Assembly (NCBI GenBank): GCA_963580285.1
Contig: OY757015.1
Location: forward strand, 145,016,082 to 145,080,081
Source of the DNA: Lucinisca nassula
Taxonomy: Eukaryota; Mollusca; Bivalvia; Lucinida; Lucinidae
Direction of reading: 5' to 3'
Length of the DNA stretch: 64,000 nt
This document shows positions 44,023 to 55,382 of this stretch, piece after piece. The notes under the pieces are model-generated. The model searched no databases and had not been told where the DNA came from. It worked only from the letters and a program-made list of their open reading frames with translations. The position numbers and the translations under genes were made by a program. Positions within the stretch are counted from its first letter, which is position 1; every line of letters starts with the position of its first letter.

Positions 44023-44492
44023 CCGTATTTACCAGATGTATTCAGACAAACAGGTCCAGGCAAACGATGTAATTCCAGATTTAACACTGCAGAATGCAGT
44101 GTCTCATCAGGGCCCAGTTGTTCAAAGCATCGTTAGCTTAACGAGCTTGTTAGTGGTCATATTGTTAACTGTTCTAGCAAGTACAGTATAAAAAATTCTG
44201 GTATTTTTGGTGAAAAAAATGTGAGCAGCTTTTGCATTTGCAAAAGCTGCTCACATTTTTTCAGCAAAAATATTAGTATTTTCATCATATTGAATGATCA
44301 AAGTTTTAACGATACGTTAGCTAACGACGTCGTTAGTTTTGAACAACTGGCCCCAAGTCTACACTATTTGCAACTCATCCACCTATTTAAGGCTATTTTA
44401 GACACAACATTGGGTAGAAAATTGTACTTGTTCAAATTTCAGAACAAGATGGTATGGAATTGAGATGTGGGAGTATTCAGGGTAAATATGGT
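44023..44492. mobile_element. PALD MITE copy split by FB1
   Basis: TACCGTATTTACCAGATG to CAGGGTAAATATGGTA: inverted ends about 16 bp long that define this family's termini. FB1 lies at 44,110-44,354. Confidence 0.66.
44110..44354. mobile_element. FB1 copy 5, nested in PALD
   Basis: GGCCCAGTTGTTCAAAGC to GAACAACTGGCCCC, inverted relative to copy 1. The host PALD halves lie at 44,023-44,109 and 44,355-44,492. Confidence 0.8.
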
Positions 44493-44518
44493 ACTCCTGT
44501 ATTAAGATACTGTCACCA

Positions 44519-44826
44519 CCAGGTCCAGTGAGCTACTTGCGTGGCATGGTATTGAGGACCTGGACCTCATCCTGAAGGAGAGAAGGCTCCTTTGGCATGG
44601 ACATTGAATGCTCCAAGGGTGCAGTCAAGACAGCCTTTGACATACAGGTGGATGGAAAGACCCAAGATGACCTGGAAGCAGCTGACAGAGCTTGCAGAGT
44701 GGAAGGTCTCGGCTATCGACCCTCATGATGATCATACCTGGAGATCCGGTGTGTGATCTGCCATGCATAGAGCAAGTCAGCTTCCTGGAAGGGGACCCAC
44801 TTATGTGGATGTTGCCCCTGTACCTG
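44519..44826 (+). pseudogene. Degenerate non-LTR RT C-terminal fragment
   Basis: Translation in shifting frames gives pieces such as IEDLDLILKERR, LWHGH and GRSRLSTL, resembling the LxWxGHV region followed by a Gly-Arg-Pro/Trp-rich tail typical of LINE-encoded proteins. Stops and frameshifts throughout. I could not place it in a clade; it is not related in sequence to the LINE at 3.9-8.7 kb. Confidence 0.5.
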
Positions 44827-44887
44827 CATGTTAATTAAAAATCCCATTCTGACTATCCATCAATCATATCCTTTTTATAATAAATAT

Positions 44888-45012
44888 TTGTTCAATTCAT
44901 AAACTGCATGACAGTGTAGATCCTGATCAAATTGCTTCTTCAGAAGCCATCTGATCTGGATCTACACTATTTGCAAGGTAGGTGTCATCATGTTCAGTGG
45001 GATAAGGGTAAA
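44888..45012. mobile_element. PB1 MITE fragment
   Basis: PM1 (44,910-44,975) and a right end TTCAGTGGGATAAGGG. The left end is lost. Confidence 0.55.
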
Positions 45013-45092
45013 CATTGTTACTGGTAAAGGACTTTGAAATGACAGTCAAACTCCATGTAAATACAAAACATAAGGCTCAACATCATGCATAC

Positions 45093-45182
45093 CTTTTGAG
45101 CTGCGCTTCTAGCATTGTTGCCAGTTTAGTTGTTTCTGCCAATTCAGCCAGAATCTCAGTTTTCCGTTCTTGTTGTCTCAAC
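45093..45182 (-). CDS. KIBRA: KIBRA exon N (end of N-terminal coiled coil)
   Basis: A 90-bp exon with 29 full codons between two split codons. It encodes RKTEILAELAETTKLATML and ends in AQLK, then a Ser codon is completed by exon M. Vertebrate WWC1 has NQLVRELEEATRQVATL followed by SQLKSLS at this point. It ends the coiled coil before the Ser-rich tract. Acceptor TTTTTTTCAG and donor GTATGC. A 3.8-kb pearl element lies just upstream at 45,285-49,107. Confidence 0.92.
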
Positions 45183-45284
45183 CTGAAAAAAATATTTTGT
45201 AATTGCAATGTTAACCTTCAACACAAATAATAATCACCTGTATTTCTCATTCTTACTGATCTCTGGTAAATTAACACTTTAAAA

Positions 45285-48200
45285 CAAGAGGCCAATGGGC
45301 CACTACCCTCACCAGAGGTCATGTGGTTTATACCAAAAAAAAGGCAAGGTGCCCATCTTGGCCATGTGACAACAATATCACAAATAATGTTTAATTGCCT
45401 CACCCCCATAGAGGCTTTTCATGTAATTTGGTTTCAATCAGCACAGCTCTTTTACTGGAGAAGAAGATAAAAATACTGAATCTGAGCCATCCAAGACGAA
45501 GGTCAGTAATGACCTTGACCATTGGAATTGATAAACTTCCATTCAGCAAACTGCAAATATCATTTTTGATGTCACAGCCTACCAGGCAGTCAGAAATATC
45601 CACTGCTTTGCCATTTTTCCATACAAATGTCTAAGTGACCAAATTTGACCTTGACATAAAACAGGTCAAGGTCAACCAAAGGTCATCATTTGAACAAACT
45701 TGGTAGGGCCAGAGTCCTTGATGCTGCATACCAAGTTTCAAGATCATCACCTGTCGGTTCTTGAGAAGAAGATTTTTAAAGGTTTTTACCATAAATGGGC
45801 ATAGCGGCCCATATTGGTCATGTGACCCAGTCCTCACGAACAAATTTCATTCCCTCATTCCATAGAGGCTCCATATGTAATTTGGTTTCAATTGGCCAAT
45901 TAGTTTAAGTGAAGAAAATAAAAATACTGAATCTGAGCAGTCCTGGACAAAGGTCGGTAAATGACCTTGACCTTTGGAACTGATAAACTTCCATTCAGCT
46001 GATTGTAAATACAATTTCTGATGCCACTAGCTAATATACAATCAGAAAAACCCACTGTTTTGACATTTTTCCATAAAAATGTCTAAGTGACCAAATTTGA
46101 CCTTGCATACCAAGTTTCATGATCATCGGCCATTCGGTTCTTGAGAAGAAGATTTTTAAAGGTTTTTACCATATATGGGCATAGTGGCCATAATGGTCAT
46201 GTGGCCCAGTCCTCACGAACAAACTTTCGTTCCCCCATTCCATAGAAGCTCCACATGTAATTTGGTTTCAACTGGCCAAGTAGTTTAAGTGAAGAAGAAG
46301 TTAAAAATACTGAAACTGAGCCATCCTGGACAAAGGTCGGTAAATGACCTTGACCTTTGGAACTGATAAACTTCCATTCAGCTGATTGTAAATACCATTT
46401 CTGATGCCATTAGCTAATATACAATCAGAAAAATCCATTGTTTTGCCATTTTTCCATTAAAATGTCTAAGTGACCAAATTTGACCTTGATGTAAAACAGG
46501 TCATAATTTGAACAAATTTGGTAATGCCAGAGTCCCTGATGCTGTATACCAAGTTTCAAGATCATAGGCCATTCCATTCTTGAGAAGAAGATCTTTAAAG
46601 GTTTTTATCATATATGGGCATGGCTGCCATATTGGTCTTCACGAACTAACTTTTGTTCCCTCATTCCATAGAGGCTCCACATGTAATTTGGTTTCAACTG
46701 GCCAAGTAGTTTAAGGGAAGAAGAAGATGAAAATACTGAATCTGAGGCGTCCTGGACAAAGGTCAGTAAATGACCTTGACCTTTGGAACTGATAAACTTC
46801 CATTCAGCTGATTGTAAAGATCATTTCTAATGCCACTAGCTAATATACAATCAGAAAAATCCACTGTTTTGCCATTTTTCCATACAAATGTCTAAGTGAC
46901 CAAATTTGACCTTGACATAAACAGGTCAAGGTCAACCAAAGGTCATCATTTGAACAAACTTGGTAGGGCCAGAGTCCCTGATGCTGCATACCAAGTTTCA
47001 AGATCATCTGCCATTCAGTTCTTGAGAAAAAGATTTTTGAAGGTTTTTACCATATATGGGCATAGCAGCCATATTGGTCATGTGACCCAGTCCTCACGAA
47101 CAAACTTTCGCTCCCCCATTCCATAGAGGCTCCACATGTAATTTGGTTTCAATTGGCTAAGTAGTTTAAGTGAAGAAGATAACTAGAAATGCATCCATAA
47201 TACACGGATGCCCCCGCCTGAAAATATGTCTATGTTCATATTCATCCATAGAAAGTTTTGGACCCTTTTTTTCAAATTGGACGTCTAAATATGACCTTGA
47301 CCTTGGAGGTAAGGACCTTAGTTTTGTGTGAGGCAGATTGTCTCATGATGGCCAACATTTCTGCCAAGCAATTTCAAAATCCATCCAGAGATAAGAGAGT
47401 TATTGACTGCGTTTAAGTTTCGGACCTTTTTTCTTACCTTTGACCTCTAAGTATGACCTTGACCTTGGAGGTATGGATCTGGGTTTGCACTTGACACATT
47501 GTCTCATGATGGCGAACATTTCTGCCAAGTAATTTCAAAATCCATCCAGAGATAAAGTTATTGACTGCGTTTTAGTTTCGGACCTTTTTTTACCTTTGAC
47601 CTCTAAGTATGACCTTGACCTTGGAGGTACGGATCTGGGTTTGCACGTGACACATTGTCGCATGATGGTTAACATTTCTTCAAAGTAATTTCAAAATCCA
47701 TCCTGAAATAAGTAAGTTATTGACTGCAAAGTTTCAGACCCTTTTTTACCTTTGACCTCTAAGTATGACCTTGACCTTATAGGTACGGACCCGGGTTTTG
47801 CATGTGACACATCGTCTCATGATGGTTAACATTTCTACTATGTAATTTCAAAATCCATCCAGAAATAAGAAAGTTATTGACCGTGTTTAAGTTTCGGACC
47901 CTTTTTTTGACCTTTGACCTCTAAGTATGACCTTGACCTTGGAGGTACGGACCTGGGTTTTGCATGTGACACATCGTTTCATGGTGGTCAACATTTCTGC
48001 CAAGTAAATTTAAAATCCATCAAGAAATAAGGAAGTTATTGACTGCGTTTAAGGGGCAACGCTATATGCCCTTTCCAACATTCTTCGAATGGCAGGGGCA
48101 TAAAAATACTGAATCTGAGCCGTAATGAACAAAGGTCGGTAAATGACCTTGATCTCTGAAACTGATTAACTTCCATTCAGCTGATTGCAAATACCATTTC

Positions 48201-49107
48201 TGATGCCATTAGCTAACATAAAATCAGAAAAATCCACTGTTTTGCCATTTTTCCATACAAATGTCTAAGTGACCAAATTTGACTTGATGTAAAACAGGTC
48301 AAGGTCAACCAAAGGTCATCATTTTAACAAACTTGGTAGGGTCCCCCAAGTCCCTGATGCTGCATACCAAGTTTCAAGATCATCGGCTGTTCGGTTCTTG
48401 AGATGAAGATTTTTAAAGGTTTTTACCATATGTGGGCATGGCAGCCATATTGATCATGTGACCCAGTCCTCACGAACAAACTTTCATTCCCCCTTCCCAT
48501 AGAGGCTCCACATGTAATTTGGTTTCAATTGGCCATGTAGTTTAAGTGAAGAAGAAGATAAAAATACTGAATCTGAGCCGTAATGAACAAAGGTCGGTAA
48601 ATGACCTTGACTTCTGAAACTGATAAACTTCAATTCAGCTGATTGCAAATACCATTTCTGATGCCATTAGCTAACATACAATCAGAAAAATCCACTGTTT
48701 TGCCATTTTTCCATACAAATGTCTAAGTGACCAAATTTGACCTTGATGTAAAACAGGTCAAGGTCAACCAAAGGTCATCATTCAAACAAACTTGGTAGGG
48801 CCTGAGTCCCCGATGCTGCATACCAAGTTTCAAGATCATCGGCTGTTAGGTTCTTGAGATGAAGATTTTTAAAGGTTTTTACCATATATGGGCATGGCGG
48901 CCAAATTGGTCATGTGACCAAGTCCTCACGAACAAACTTTCGTTCCCCCTTCCCATAGAGGCTCCACATGTAATTTGGTTTCGATTGCCCAAGTAGTTTC
49001 AGAGGAGATGTTTGACAATGTTGATGACGCAGACGCACACACAGACGACGATGACGGACCAATGCCTATACTATAAGCTCCCCTGGAGCCTTCGGCTCTG
49101 GTGAGCT
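45285..49107 (+). mobile_element. Pearl-type element P5
   Basis: Starts CAAGAGGCCAATGGGCC with CCCTCACCAGAGG. It has about six units of 380-450 bp (ATCTAAGTGACCAAATTTG-type text, CCAAGTTTCAAGATCATC, TCACGAACAAACTTTCG), an ACGCACACACAGACGACG stretch and the end hairpin GGAGCCTTCGGCTC / GGTGAGCT, then AAAAATATT. A P2 element is nested at 47,182-48,101. Confidence 0.83.
47182..48101 (+). mobile_element. Pearl-type element P2, copy 2, nested in P5
   Basis: Begins ACTAGAAATGCATCC with GATGCCCCCGCC, and ends ATGCCC..GGCAGGGGCAT. The core is five to six units of about 150 bp (CTCTAAGTATGACCTTGACC, TTATTGACTGCGTTTAAG), different from the core of copy 1 although the ends match. It splits the P5 monomer text GAAGAAGAT/AAAAATACTG. 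Confidence 0.83.
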
Positions 49108-49144
49108 AAAAATATTTAATAAATCATTCAAATGTTATGAATAC

Positions 49145-49335
49145 AAAGGGCTCATTTTGGCAATGGAGGCAATCTTTGGGAATTCCTGTTCATTTTTCCA
49201 TAGACTGATCCCCTCCTGAAAAGGGGTCTACTCTTCAGGAGCAAATTCTTTTCTTTAACAGCAGACCCTTTTGATAGGGGAGAAAAAAATATTTCTGAAA
49301 CAGATGCCTCCCCTGAAGGTGTATCAATTTCCCAC
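49145..49335. mobile_element. G1 MITE copy
   Basis: TCATTTTGGCAATGGAGGC, CCTGAAAAGGGGTCTACTC, GATGCCTCCCCTGAAGG. Terminal TTAA blocks lost. Confidence 0.6.
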
Positions 49336-49359
49336 AAAAACACTTCCTTTTAAAAAAGA

Positions 49360-49571
49360 TTAACCCTTATTTTGCTGTTCATGACAACCCCTATCTTTGC
49401 AAACAGGTAGATCCAGATCAGATGGCTTCTGAAGAAGCCATCTGATCAGGATCTACACTGTTTGGCATTGAGTTTATGAATTTGTAGCAATAAATTACAT
49501 CAAGTAATTTGATTGGTTGATAGACAGAAATGGGTGTGGCTAAAATGAATATTCAGCAAAAGAAGAGTTAA
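49360..49571. mobile_element. PB1 MITE (TTAA-flanked, CCCTT ends)
   Basis: TTAA then CCCTTATTTTGCTG on the left; CAGCAAAAGAAGAG then TTAA on the right. A central palindromic module PM1 (ATCAGATGGCTTC / GAAGCCATCTGAT). TTAA duplication with CCCT ends is the signature of piggyBac-type elements; the superfamily is inferred. Confidence 0.75.
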
Positions 49572-49599
49572 CATATCAAATCATTCAAAAGATGTATGC

Positions 49600-49775
49600 T
49601 TTGGGAAAATATGAGCTTTGAAACAACTATAACGTTAAAAATTTCTGTGTCTGTGACCTTGCCTTGAGGACATTGGCGTGGGTATTGCAGAATAAAACTT
49701 TGGACCTATATCTATCATCATACCAAACATGAACCAAATCCACTGTATGGTTTGGAAAATTTGAGCTATATTAAT
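49600..49775 (+). repeat. Solitary pearl-core monomer (182-bp type)
   Basis: One unit with CTGTGACCTTGCCTTGAGG, ATAAAACTTTGGACCTATAT and CATGAACCAAATCCACTG. It ends 20 bp before the donor side of KIBRA exon O; no element ends are present. Confidence 0.6.
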
Positions 49776-49794
49776 TTTATTTTCTTACACCCAC

Positions 49795-49959
49795 CTGTCC
49801 GCTATCTGCTTGTTTGAGATTTCTTTAGCGTGATTCAGATCAACACCGAGTTTTGATATTCTCTGATTCACATTTTCTACATCTTCTTCACTGCGATTTC
49901 TAAGATCAATACTTCTTAGTTCTCGTAGAAGCTGTTCTTTCTCTTGAACCAGCAACAAT
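49795..49959 (-). CDS. KIBRA: KIBRA exon O (coiled coil, EKEQLLREL)
   Basis: 54 full codons flanked by split Arg codons on both sides (AG|A in, AG|G out). It encodes LLLVQEKEQLLREL, then a linker with NRSEEDVENVNQRI and a second helix through NHAKEISNKQIAD. Vertebrate KIBRA has EKEELLKEM and a matching GEVEQLEMARKRLEKDL helix at this point. Acceptor TTTTCAG; donor GTGGGT, weaker than the other donors but the only one that keeps frame with exon N. Confidence 0.93.
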
Positions 49960-50031
49960 CTGAAAACAATGAACTCAGCTGTAGAAGACTGAATCACATC
50001 TCCAGATAATGGCGAGTTACAAGGATTCTTC

Positions 50032-50260
50032 TTAACCCATCTATGCAGGAAACACCTAAAGGGGTACCTTGGCAAACAGTGCAGGCCCAGATCAGATGCC
50101 GCAGAATGCGGCATCTGATCAGGGCCTGCACTATTTGCTAACAGAATCTTCCGTCAAAAATGGGATAAAAAACAAATAAATAGGCCTACCACCACTTATA
50201 TGACAAATGGACTTGCCCAACATTAGCAATGGGAGAGTCCACTAGTATACAATGGGTTAA
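50032..50260. mobile_element. PB2 MITE (TTAA-flanked, CCCAT ends)
   Basis: TTAA|CCCATCTATGCAGG to GTATACAATGGG|TTAA. Central palindrome PM1 in a GC-richer form (CAGATGCCGCAGAATGCGGC). A second TTAA/CCC family whose ends differ from PB1 after the first bases. Confidence 0.76.
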
Positions 50261-50275
50261 AAACATGTTTTCATT

Positions 50276-50489
50276 TTAACCCTTGTCCTGCTGAACCCGG
50301 ATATTTCTTATCTTTCAAACAATGCAGATCCAGATCAGATGGCTTCTGAAGAAGCCATCTGATCAGGATCTTCCATTGTTTGTCATTCAGTTGATGAATT
50401 TGTCGCAATAATTTGCATCAAGTAATCTGATTGGTTTATAATCGGTAGTGGGTGTGGCATATTTAAATATTCAGCAGGACAAGGGTTAA
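50276..50489. mobile_element. PB1 MITE
   Basis: TTAA|CCCTTGTCCTGCTGAA to TTCAGCAGGACAAGGG|TTAA: the best-preserved copy, with perfect 16-bp inverted ends, and PM1 at 50,322-50,380. Confidence 0.82.
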
Positions 50490-50513
50490 TCATTGCCCAG
50501 CAAAATGATTCTA

Positions 50514-51210
50514 ACTAGAGCTGTCAGTGAAACTGACTAGGGCCCCGGCAGCGCTATCAGAGGAGTAGGAAAATGTTGATGTTAAAAAAGACGTTTTTTT
50601 TTTCCTTTCACCTCTAAGTATGACCTTGACCTTTGAGGTACGGACCTGGGTCTTGCGCGTGACACACTGTCACATTATGGTTAATATTTCTGCTAAGTAA
50701 TATTTAAATCCATCCAGGTATAAGAAAGTTATAGATTGGACACAATGAAAAAGACGCTTTTTTGACCTTTTATCTCTAAGTATGACCTTGACCTTTGAGG
50801 TACGGCTGTGGGTCTTGCGTGTGACACTTCGTCACATTATGGTTAACATTTCTGCTAAGTAATATTTAAATCCATCCAGGAATAATAACAAAGTTATTAA
50901 TTGGACACAGGAAAGACCCTTTTTTGACCTTTAACCTCTAAGTATGACCTTGACCTTTGAGGTACGGACCTGAGTCTTGCGCGCAACACTCCATCACATT
51001 ATGGTTAACATTTCTGCCAAGTAATATTTAAATCCATCCAGGAATAAGAAAGTTATGGAGGATAAAAAAATTTGTGGACGGACAGACGGACAGACAGACA
51101 GACAGACAGACGGACGGACAGAATGATGCCAAGTAATATTTAAATCCATCCAGGAATAATAAAAAGTTATGGAGGATAAAAAAATTTGTGGACGGACAGA
51201 CGGACAGACG

Positions 51211-51242
<32 letters not shown>

Positions 51243-51293
51243 GACGGACAGAGTGATTACTATAGGGCATCCACACTTTCAGTGCGGGGCCCT
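50514..51293 (+). mobile_element. Pearl-type element P4 with tandem core
   Basis: Start and end match 9,173-9,326. The core is about four units near 160 bp (CTCTAAGTATGACCTTGACC, TTAAATCCATCCAGG), followed by two ACAG/ACGG microsatellite blocks (51,075-51,122 and 51,192-51,252). The core is similar to that of the P2 copy at 47.2-48.1 kb although the ends differ. Spurious open frames here come from the microsatellite. Confidence 0.8.
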
Positions 51294-51487
51294 AACAAGT
51301 ACATGTACATGAAACCTAAGTTTCTATAGAGATATAAGGAACATTCTTGCACACCAGACAAGGAAATCCGTGAGTTTACCCTGGGATAGAAATTTGTTCT
51401 GACCCTGGTGTTCCGACCCCAAATCGAATATAATCGCGCGTTTGTTAAATGCACTGGTTGATTACAACCTCATGCGCGGCATCATCA

Positions 51488-51748
51488 TGCGTGACGTCAC
51501 TAAACATTCCTGTTGTGTCATCACAAAATGGCGGACGTCGGTGACCGAAGTGACAGCAGCATTGCAAATTCGCAATAGAAATGGAAGGTATGTAAGAAAA
51601 AGAATCTAATATGGGTGTGAGGGGTGGATAGAAGAATCCATCCCTCGGGATCACTGTCCGGCATCACTCGGCAAGCCTCGTGATGCCGGACAGTGTCCCT
51701 CGGGACGGATTTTTCCATCCACCCCTCACACCCATATAAGATTCTTAT
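51488..51748. repeat. CRE-type region plus long palindrome PL3
   Basis: GCGTGACGTCACTAAAC (51,489-51,500), then a plus-strand ATGGCGGACGTCGGTG reading frame of 16 codons and GGAAG|GTATGTAAG, a donor-like site. The palindrome 51,597-51,748 follows: AAGAATCTAATATGGGTGTG pairs with CACACCCATATAAGATTCTT; inner arms CACTGTCCGGCATCAC and GTGATGCCGGACAGTG. Confidence 0.75.
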
Positions 51749-51782
51749 AATATCTCATAACTTCCACCGTACCACAGATAAG

Positions 51783-52115
51783 GTTGGTATTGGTTTTTGT
51801 TTGTATTGGAGTTTAACGGCCCAGTCAACACTACTTGGGTCATTTTTGAGCTGGTCTGTTTACCTATCCACACTTTCCCTGTGCATGCTTATACATAAGC
51901 GGTTGACCAGTTCAATGGACATTCTTTCGACAGAAACTGACAACTGCCCTTCTTGAATCAGCAGAAGGGAGAGAATGACCGTAGACAAGATTTCATGATC
52001 AATCTCCAAGTTGCCAACCCTGGCATCTATCGAACCCGCATCCTCATGGGTATCGAACCTGCATCCTCCTGATCACCAGTCAGACGCACATTCGACTGAG
52101 CTACTGAGGCCGGTG
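51783..52115 (-). repeat. SINE-2, tRNA-derived
   Basis: Minus strand. Head GGCCTCAGTAGCTCAGTCG and box B GGGTTCGATACC, body with GAGTTTAACGGCCCAGTC on the plus strand. Near-duplicate flanks (GGTTGGTATTG / GGTGGGTATTG). Confidence 0.78.
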
Positions 52116-54204
52116 GCAATGGTGGGTATTGATGATAATTAAATAACTTTTGTCAATTCTCCATAAAAATGTTGACAGTAGACTTGTGGATAGTCATCTT
52201 AACCACCTCGGTGAGGCAGTTCACATCAATACCCTCAACAAAGATTTATATGCAGAAATAAGGAAAATTATTCTTCTGTTATCTCCAAATACCCATCTAC
52301 CTGTTGCTATGATCGATTGATTTGCGTTTAACAACACGTCAACCCTTTTGTGTCATTTTGTGTAGCCTCCCAGAGAAAGGGAGAAAGGAAACAAAAGAGG
52401 CAGTAGAGGAGATTAAAGTGAGGGGCATGGGAGAAAGAGGAAACTGAATGGAAGTGTAGAAACAGAAAAAATTAACAACAACACCCCCCCCCCCCCCCCG
52501 TATCTACCCTTACCTGCTGCAAGGACAGCAAAGCCTTGCCGAACTATTCAGTTGGACATCCCAGTGACACAAGATACACATCATCTTTGCCTCACCCAAC
52601 CATCCAACCCCCCTTACTTGAAGCCATGCAGAATGGTAGAAGGAAGGCTGCTCATACATCAAAGGCCGTTTTATCCTTTTCCATAGCTAATTTCAAATGC
52701 AAGAATTTTCCCCCATGGTGTACCATTAAAATCTTAAAAATTCCGACACCTTGAGGACTTGGTGCAATTCTCCGAAAATTCTAACAAAGGGGGAGTTCCA
52801 GCCTATAGTAAATTTCCATAGGGTTTTGCCCACGCACAGATTTTCATGATATTGTGCATAATTACTGCTTGGTAAATGACTATTCATTATTTAGCTATTT
52901 CACTCTTATATCTGTTTTCATTATAAATCTACAATGTTTTGTTTATGTCCACATCTGAAAGTAGCGGTACCCATAAACTAGTGCATATATACATTCCACC
53001 TTTTGATGTTTTGGAGTTATTTTGTTCTCAGGCATCACTGTAGTCATCTGTGATAACCTTTGTATCACATTTAGCATTGTTTAGGCAAAGTCCGATACAC
53101 CACGCTCAATTTCATATGGAGCAGACCCCAGAATTCACAACCATAAAATCTTTTGGAGTATGTTTGACGTTTAATTTCACACTGTTGCAGTTCTTGTCAC
53201 CCCATCATTTTAATATGAAAATTGACCATATATATGTAGAACATTTGATCAAACTTTCTTGAAAATCTGAGACCGGTAACAGACTGCATTTGAACATTGA
53301 ATAGTAATGGTCAGAGTTTGAATTGTTTCAAATCATTTGTAGATATCATATGGTGCGACATTTTCAATTGAAAAATTGCTCGGCAATATATAATAAACAT
53401 AAATATATGTATGTTTATGTGATGGTGTATAGTATGAGCTCATATATAATCAGCATTTGTATCAATTATGATGCCCTGATGAACACCAAAAACACAATTC
53501 ATTTTGAGCTTTCGTTAACAATTCAATCAGATCTTATTTAAAAAATACTTCATTTTAGAACAAGCGTTTTTGCATTAATGTAATTCTAAATAGAAGTGGA
53601 GGCAATGCTGAAGCTTAGTATGACAAAGATTGTTGAAATGTCAAGTAAACTGGATGGTTCTGTCAACCAAACAATTTTACTTGACTCTAATAAGTATGTA
53701 TTTAACTGATGCAGTGATCTTAAAAAGTTTGAAAAGTCTGTCATACTGGAATGACACAGGTTGCTTGAATGGCCAAGAATAATGATGTTTGTATTATGTT
53801 TCAGCCACAATAACAAAGACAATATTTTCTGATCTTTTGGCCCACTGTATACACAGATTGCTGTAGACAAAATGGTACTGTTGTTTTTGGCTCACTCTGA
53901 CAATGCCTTTCAGTCTACTTCAATCACACTAACTGTCACCTTGTAAGAAAGTTATATTCTTAAATATGATCATCTGTGTTCTAAAATATGATCAAGAAAA
54001 CAAGCAGTTACTTTTGGAAAGCATTAATTAATATAATAAGGTAGACTTAATTCAACTTTCAAACACTTTCACAATTTAAAATAGCAAACAGTACATGTGC
54101 TAGCAGTACTTTAGAAAAATGTGAAGCCAGCTGCACTGATTTTGATTCAGCCTATGTGCTAGTGATACAGCAAACAAGTGATTCATACCATTTGTAAATC
54201 TTCG

Positions 54205-54505
54205 CCCCCGTCCATTGGGGCTTGAAGAAATTGATTTGGCTGCATGTTGCTTCCACACAGAGCTAAAACTAACCAAACACGAGTACTGGTAAACCGCTTA
54301 GAAGGACTATGCTTGCCCAGGCAAAGTGGTGTGAGTCAGGCCGTCCAATGTATATAAGCCTTGTAGTTTCATAGGGTGGCAGGGCTTGAGATATCATTTC
54401 ATCTCAATGTCGGGAACATGTCCCACAAAATTGGAAGCAGCATCTCCAAAATGACCTAAATAGTGTTAACGGGGATGTTAAACCTCAATACAACCAAACA
54501 AACAA
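54205..54505 (+). repeat. SINE-1 copy inside the 3.2-kb element
   Basis: CGCCCCCGTCCATTGGGGC to AAACCTCAATACAACC then AAACAAACAAAC. Confidence 0.75.
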
Positions 54506-55332
54506 ACCATTTGTAAAACCAATGAATACAGAGCCAGAAAACTTAACATAGATGACAAGTATTGCATACATAAGACTACATATGCAAATGGTATTTCAGC
54601 ATCTAAATACAATATCAGCTGTCAAATAAATGTTTTACAGCAACTTGCCTTCCATCTATATCATTTCGGGAAGTGTATGCAAGACGATAAATGTGCAAAT
54701 AGTTTCAGTGTAACTTGCTATGCATTTATTTTGAAGACTTAAACATTGCAGCAAACACTTTTGCCTATGTTATAATGAACCTAGAACAAATGCAGAAAAT
54801 GGTTTAATGGTCTCACAAAACCTTTGATGTGTGGGGAGGGGAGGGGGAGCGACATGCGAGTCTCTTTGGCCAAGGAATGTAAGAAAAAATACCAATACAT
54901 GGACTGATCAATAATAAGAACAAATCAGAAAATCAGCCTGTCCTTTCACAGATGGCAAATTGTTGACTGCTGTTTTATTTAAAGAGGGAAATGTCAACAA
55001 TAAAAACAATTAAGGAAACAACAGAATTGTGAAAGTAATTTAATAAGCAAACTCAATATACCATTGTGTATTACTGACATTAATATCTTTGTATTGTGGG
55101 TTTAAAAAAAAAAGACCAAATAAAATAGGGTAAAAAATATCCACCTTGTCTTATTCCTATTGTGTCATAATACATTTTTTTCAGTATAACCGCTTTTGCA
55201 ATGCTGTAAACACTAACACTCATCGTGATCACTGCATGAGTGCATCATATTTTTGTCTCTGCTAATGTGTGTTCTCATCTACTATTTAAAACCCAAACTA
55301 AAAATCATTCTCTGTCGAACAGTTAATTTTTG

Positions 55333-55347
55333 TTTGGGTGTGTGTGT

Positions 55348-55378
<31 letters not shown>

Positions 55379-55382
55379 GGCG
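55333..55382 (+). repeat. (GT)n followed by G-run
   Basis: About 14 GT units followed by about 20 G with one C. It gives rise to spurious His/Pro- or Val/Cys-rich open frames. Confidence 0.8.

Noticed and set aside
51028..51276. Open frame rich in VCLSVCLSV on the minus strand
   Set aside because: Translation of an ACAG/ACGG microsatellite within a P4 pearl element; similar artefacts at 9,567-9,806 and 39,360-39,608.
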